Origin: Pseudooceanicola sp. HF7
Lineage (GTDB): Bacteria; Pseudomonadota; Alphaproteobacteria; Rhodobacterales; Rhodobacteraceae
Direction: 5' to 3'
Assembly: GCF_011806405.1 (NCBI RefSeq)
Contig: NZ_JAATOW010000009.1
Span: forward strand, 1-64,000
DNA: 64,000 nt
A program made the translations under genes and the position numbers. The stretch's first letter is position 1. Each line of letters opens with the position of its first letter. This document shows positions 63,262-64,000 of this stretch, one piece after another. The notes under the pieces are model-generated. The model searched no databases, was not told where the DNA came from, and was given only the letters and a program-made list of their open reading frames with translations.

Positions 63262-64000
63262 GCAAGCACCGGCTGATCTATCTCCCCCTCGGCGGCGCCG
63301 GGGAAATCGGCATGAACGCCTATGTCTACGGCTATGGCGCGCCTGGGGAAGAGCGGCTGATCGTCGTGGACCTTGGCGTGGCCTTCCCGGACATGGACAC
63401 TACGCCCGGCGTGGACCTGATCTTTGCGGACACGACCTGGCTGGCGAAGAACAAGCACCGGATCGAAGCCCTGTTCATCACCCACGCCCACGAAGACCAC
63501 GTGGGCGCTGTGGGTCATCTCTATGAGAAACTGGGCGCACCCAAGATCTACACCCGCGCCTTCACCGCCAATATCGCGCGCGGCAAGCTGGCCGAATACG
63601 GATTCAGCGATGAGGTCGTCACCACGGCCTCCGCCTGGCCCGAGACCATCAAGCTGGGCCCGTTCACCGTGGGTTTCCTGCCGATCTCGCACTCGATCCC
63701 GGAAAGCTCCGGCCTGGTCATCGACACGCCGGAAGGGCGGATCGTGCACACCGGCGACTTCAAGCTGGATCTCAACCCGCTGGTCGGCGAAGCCTTTGAC
63801 GAAAACCTCTTCCGCGAGGTGTCCAAGGATGGCGTCAAGGCGCTGATCTGCGACAGTACCAACGTCTTCTCGCCCCACGCAGGGCGGTCCGAAAGCGAGC
63901 TGGGCGAGCCGATCACGGAGCTGGTCGCCAGCTCCTCGGGCATGTTCGTGGCCACCACCTTTGCCTCCAACGTGGCACGGGTGAAGACGCTGGCAGAGGC
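63258..64000 (+). CDS. rnj: Ribonuclease J (3' end cut by window edge)
   Basis: A metallo-beta-lactamase/beta-CASP ribonuclease with 5'-exonuclease and endonuclease activity, involved in mRNA and rRNA maturation. The first 247 codons are in the window, out of about 555 expected. The zinc motif HAHEDH is at 76-81 (FITHAHEDHVGAVGHLYEKL), LPISHSIPESSGLVIDTPEG gives the next ligand, and HTGDFKLDLNPL the Asp ligand. The ATGA overlap with coaX couples translation. It ends the nuo-birA-coaX-rnj series seen here. Confidence 0.96.
   Translation, partial: MSKHRLIYLPLGGAGEIGMNAYVYGYGAPGEERLIVVDLGVAFPDMDTTPGVDLIFADTTWLAKNKHRIEALFITHAHEDHVGAVGHLYEKLGAPKIYTRAFTANIARGKLAEYGFSDEVVTTASAWPETIKLGPFTVGFLPISHSIPESSGLVIDTPEGRIVHTGDFKLDLNPLVGEAFDENLFREVSKDGVKALICDSTNVFSPHAGRSESELGEPITELVASSSGMFVATTFASNVARVKTLAE

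Overview
The window reads as a contiguous piece of an alphaproteobacterial chromosome, most likely from the Rhodobacteraceae (Roseobacter-like). The evidence is the high G+C, the strong G/C bias at third codon positions, a BolA/DnaJ/CobS/CobT neighbourhood, a 14-gene nuo operon carrying DUF5333 and DUF5337 genes, a two-gene energy-transducing transhydrogenase, and the birA-coaX-rnj tail behind nuo. These assignments come from reading the translations and from family knowledge; no database search was run. No tRNA, rRNA, CRISPR, insertion sequence or prophage gene was seen.

Region 1 (1-9.0 kb) holds the cobaltochelatase subunits cobT (cut by the window edge) and cobS, separated by two small exported proteins. 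It also has a divergent ECF sigma/anti-sigma pair, a Sel1-repeat exported protein, a 48-residue single-pass protein, a C-terminal-J-domain protein facing bolA, a DUF4177 protein and a thioesterase. Region 2 (9.0-17.2 kb) has a stand-alone ectoine hydroxylase with five 11-bp tandem repeats upstream, gatB, pepN, a 60-residue membrane protein behind a stress-type ECF promoter, a class-I glutamine-amidotransferase hydrolase and a short-chain dehydrogenase, then 626 bases without a gene.

Region 3 (17.2-21.7 kb) is pntAB plus a DUF3422 membrane protein. Region 4 (21.8-31.2 kb) is a divergent oligopeptide-type ABC importer (binding protein and two permeases on one strand, a fused double ATPase on the other) followed by three M20-family hydrolases, probably an uptake-and-deacylation module for N-acylated amino acids or small peptides. 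Region 5 (31.3-43 kb) contains moaA-waaA-lpcC, a lipoprotein, an AlkD-like repair protein, glmU-glmS, a HAD phosphatase with a DegT-family aminotransferase, creA and a glutathione S-transferase.

Region 6 (43.3-61.7 kb) is the complete nuoA-N operon for respiratory complex I. Up to eight extra reading frames lie within it: two lipoproteins, a membrane/helix-hairpin-helix protein, DUF5337, DUF5333, an uncertain ORF, a methyltransferase-like protein without a canonical motif I, and a carboxymuconolactone-decarboxylase-like protein without cysteines. The operon runs into birA, coaX and RNase J, which is cut by the right edge.

Most of the window is ordinary housekeeping. The least explained parts are the nuo accessory genes and the paired hairpins inside that operon, the phased repeats before ectD, the GGAAC-N16-CGTT promoter of the 60-residue protein, and several perfect inverted repeats in front of single genes.
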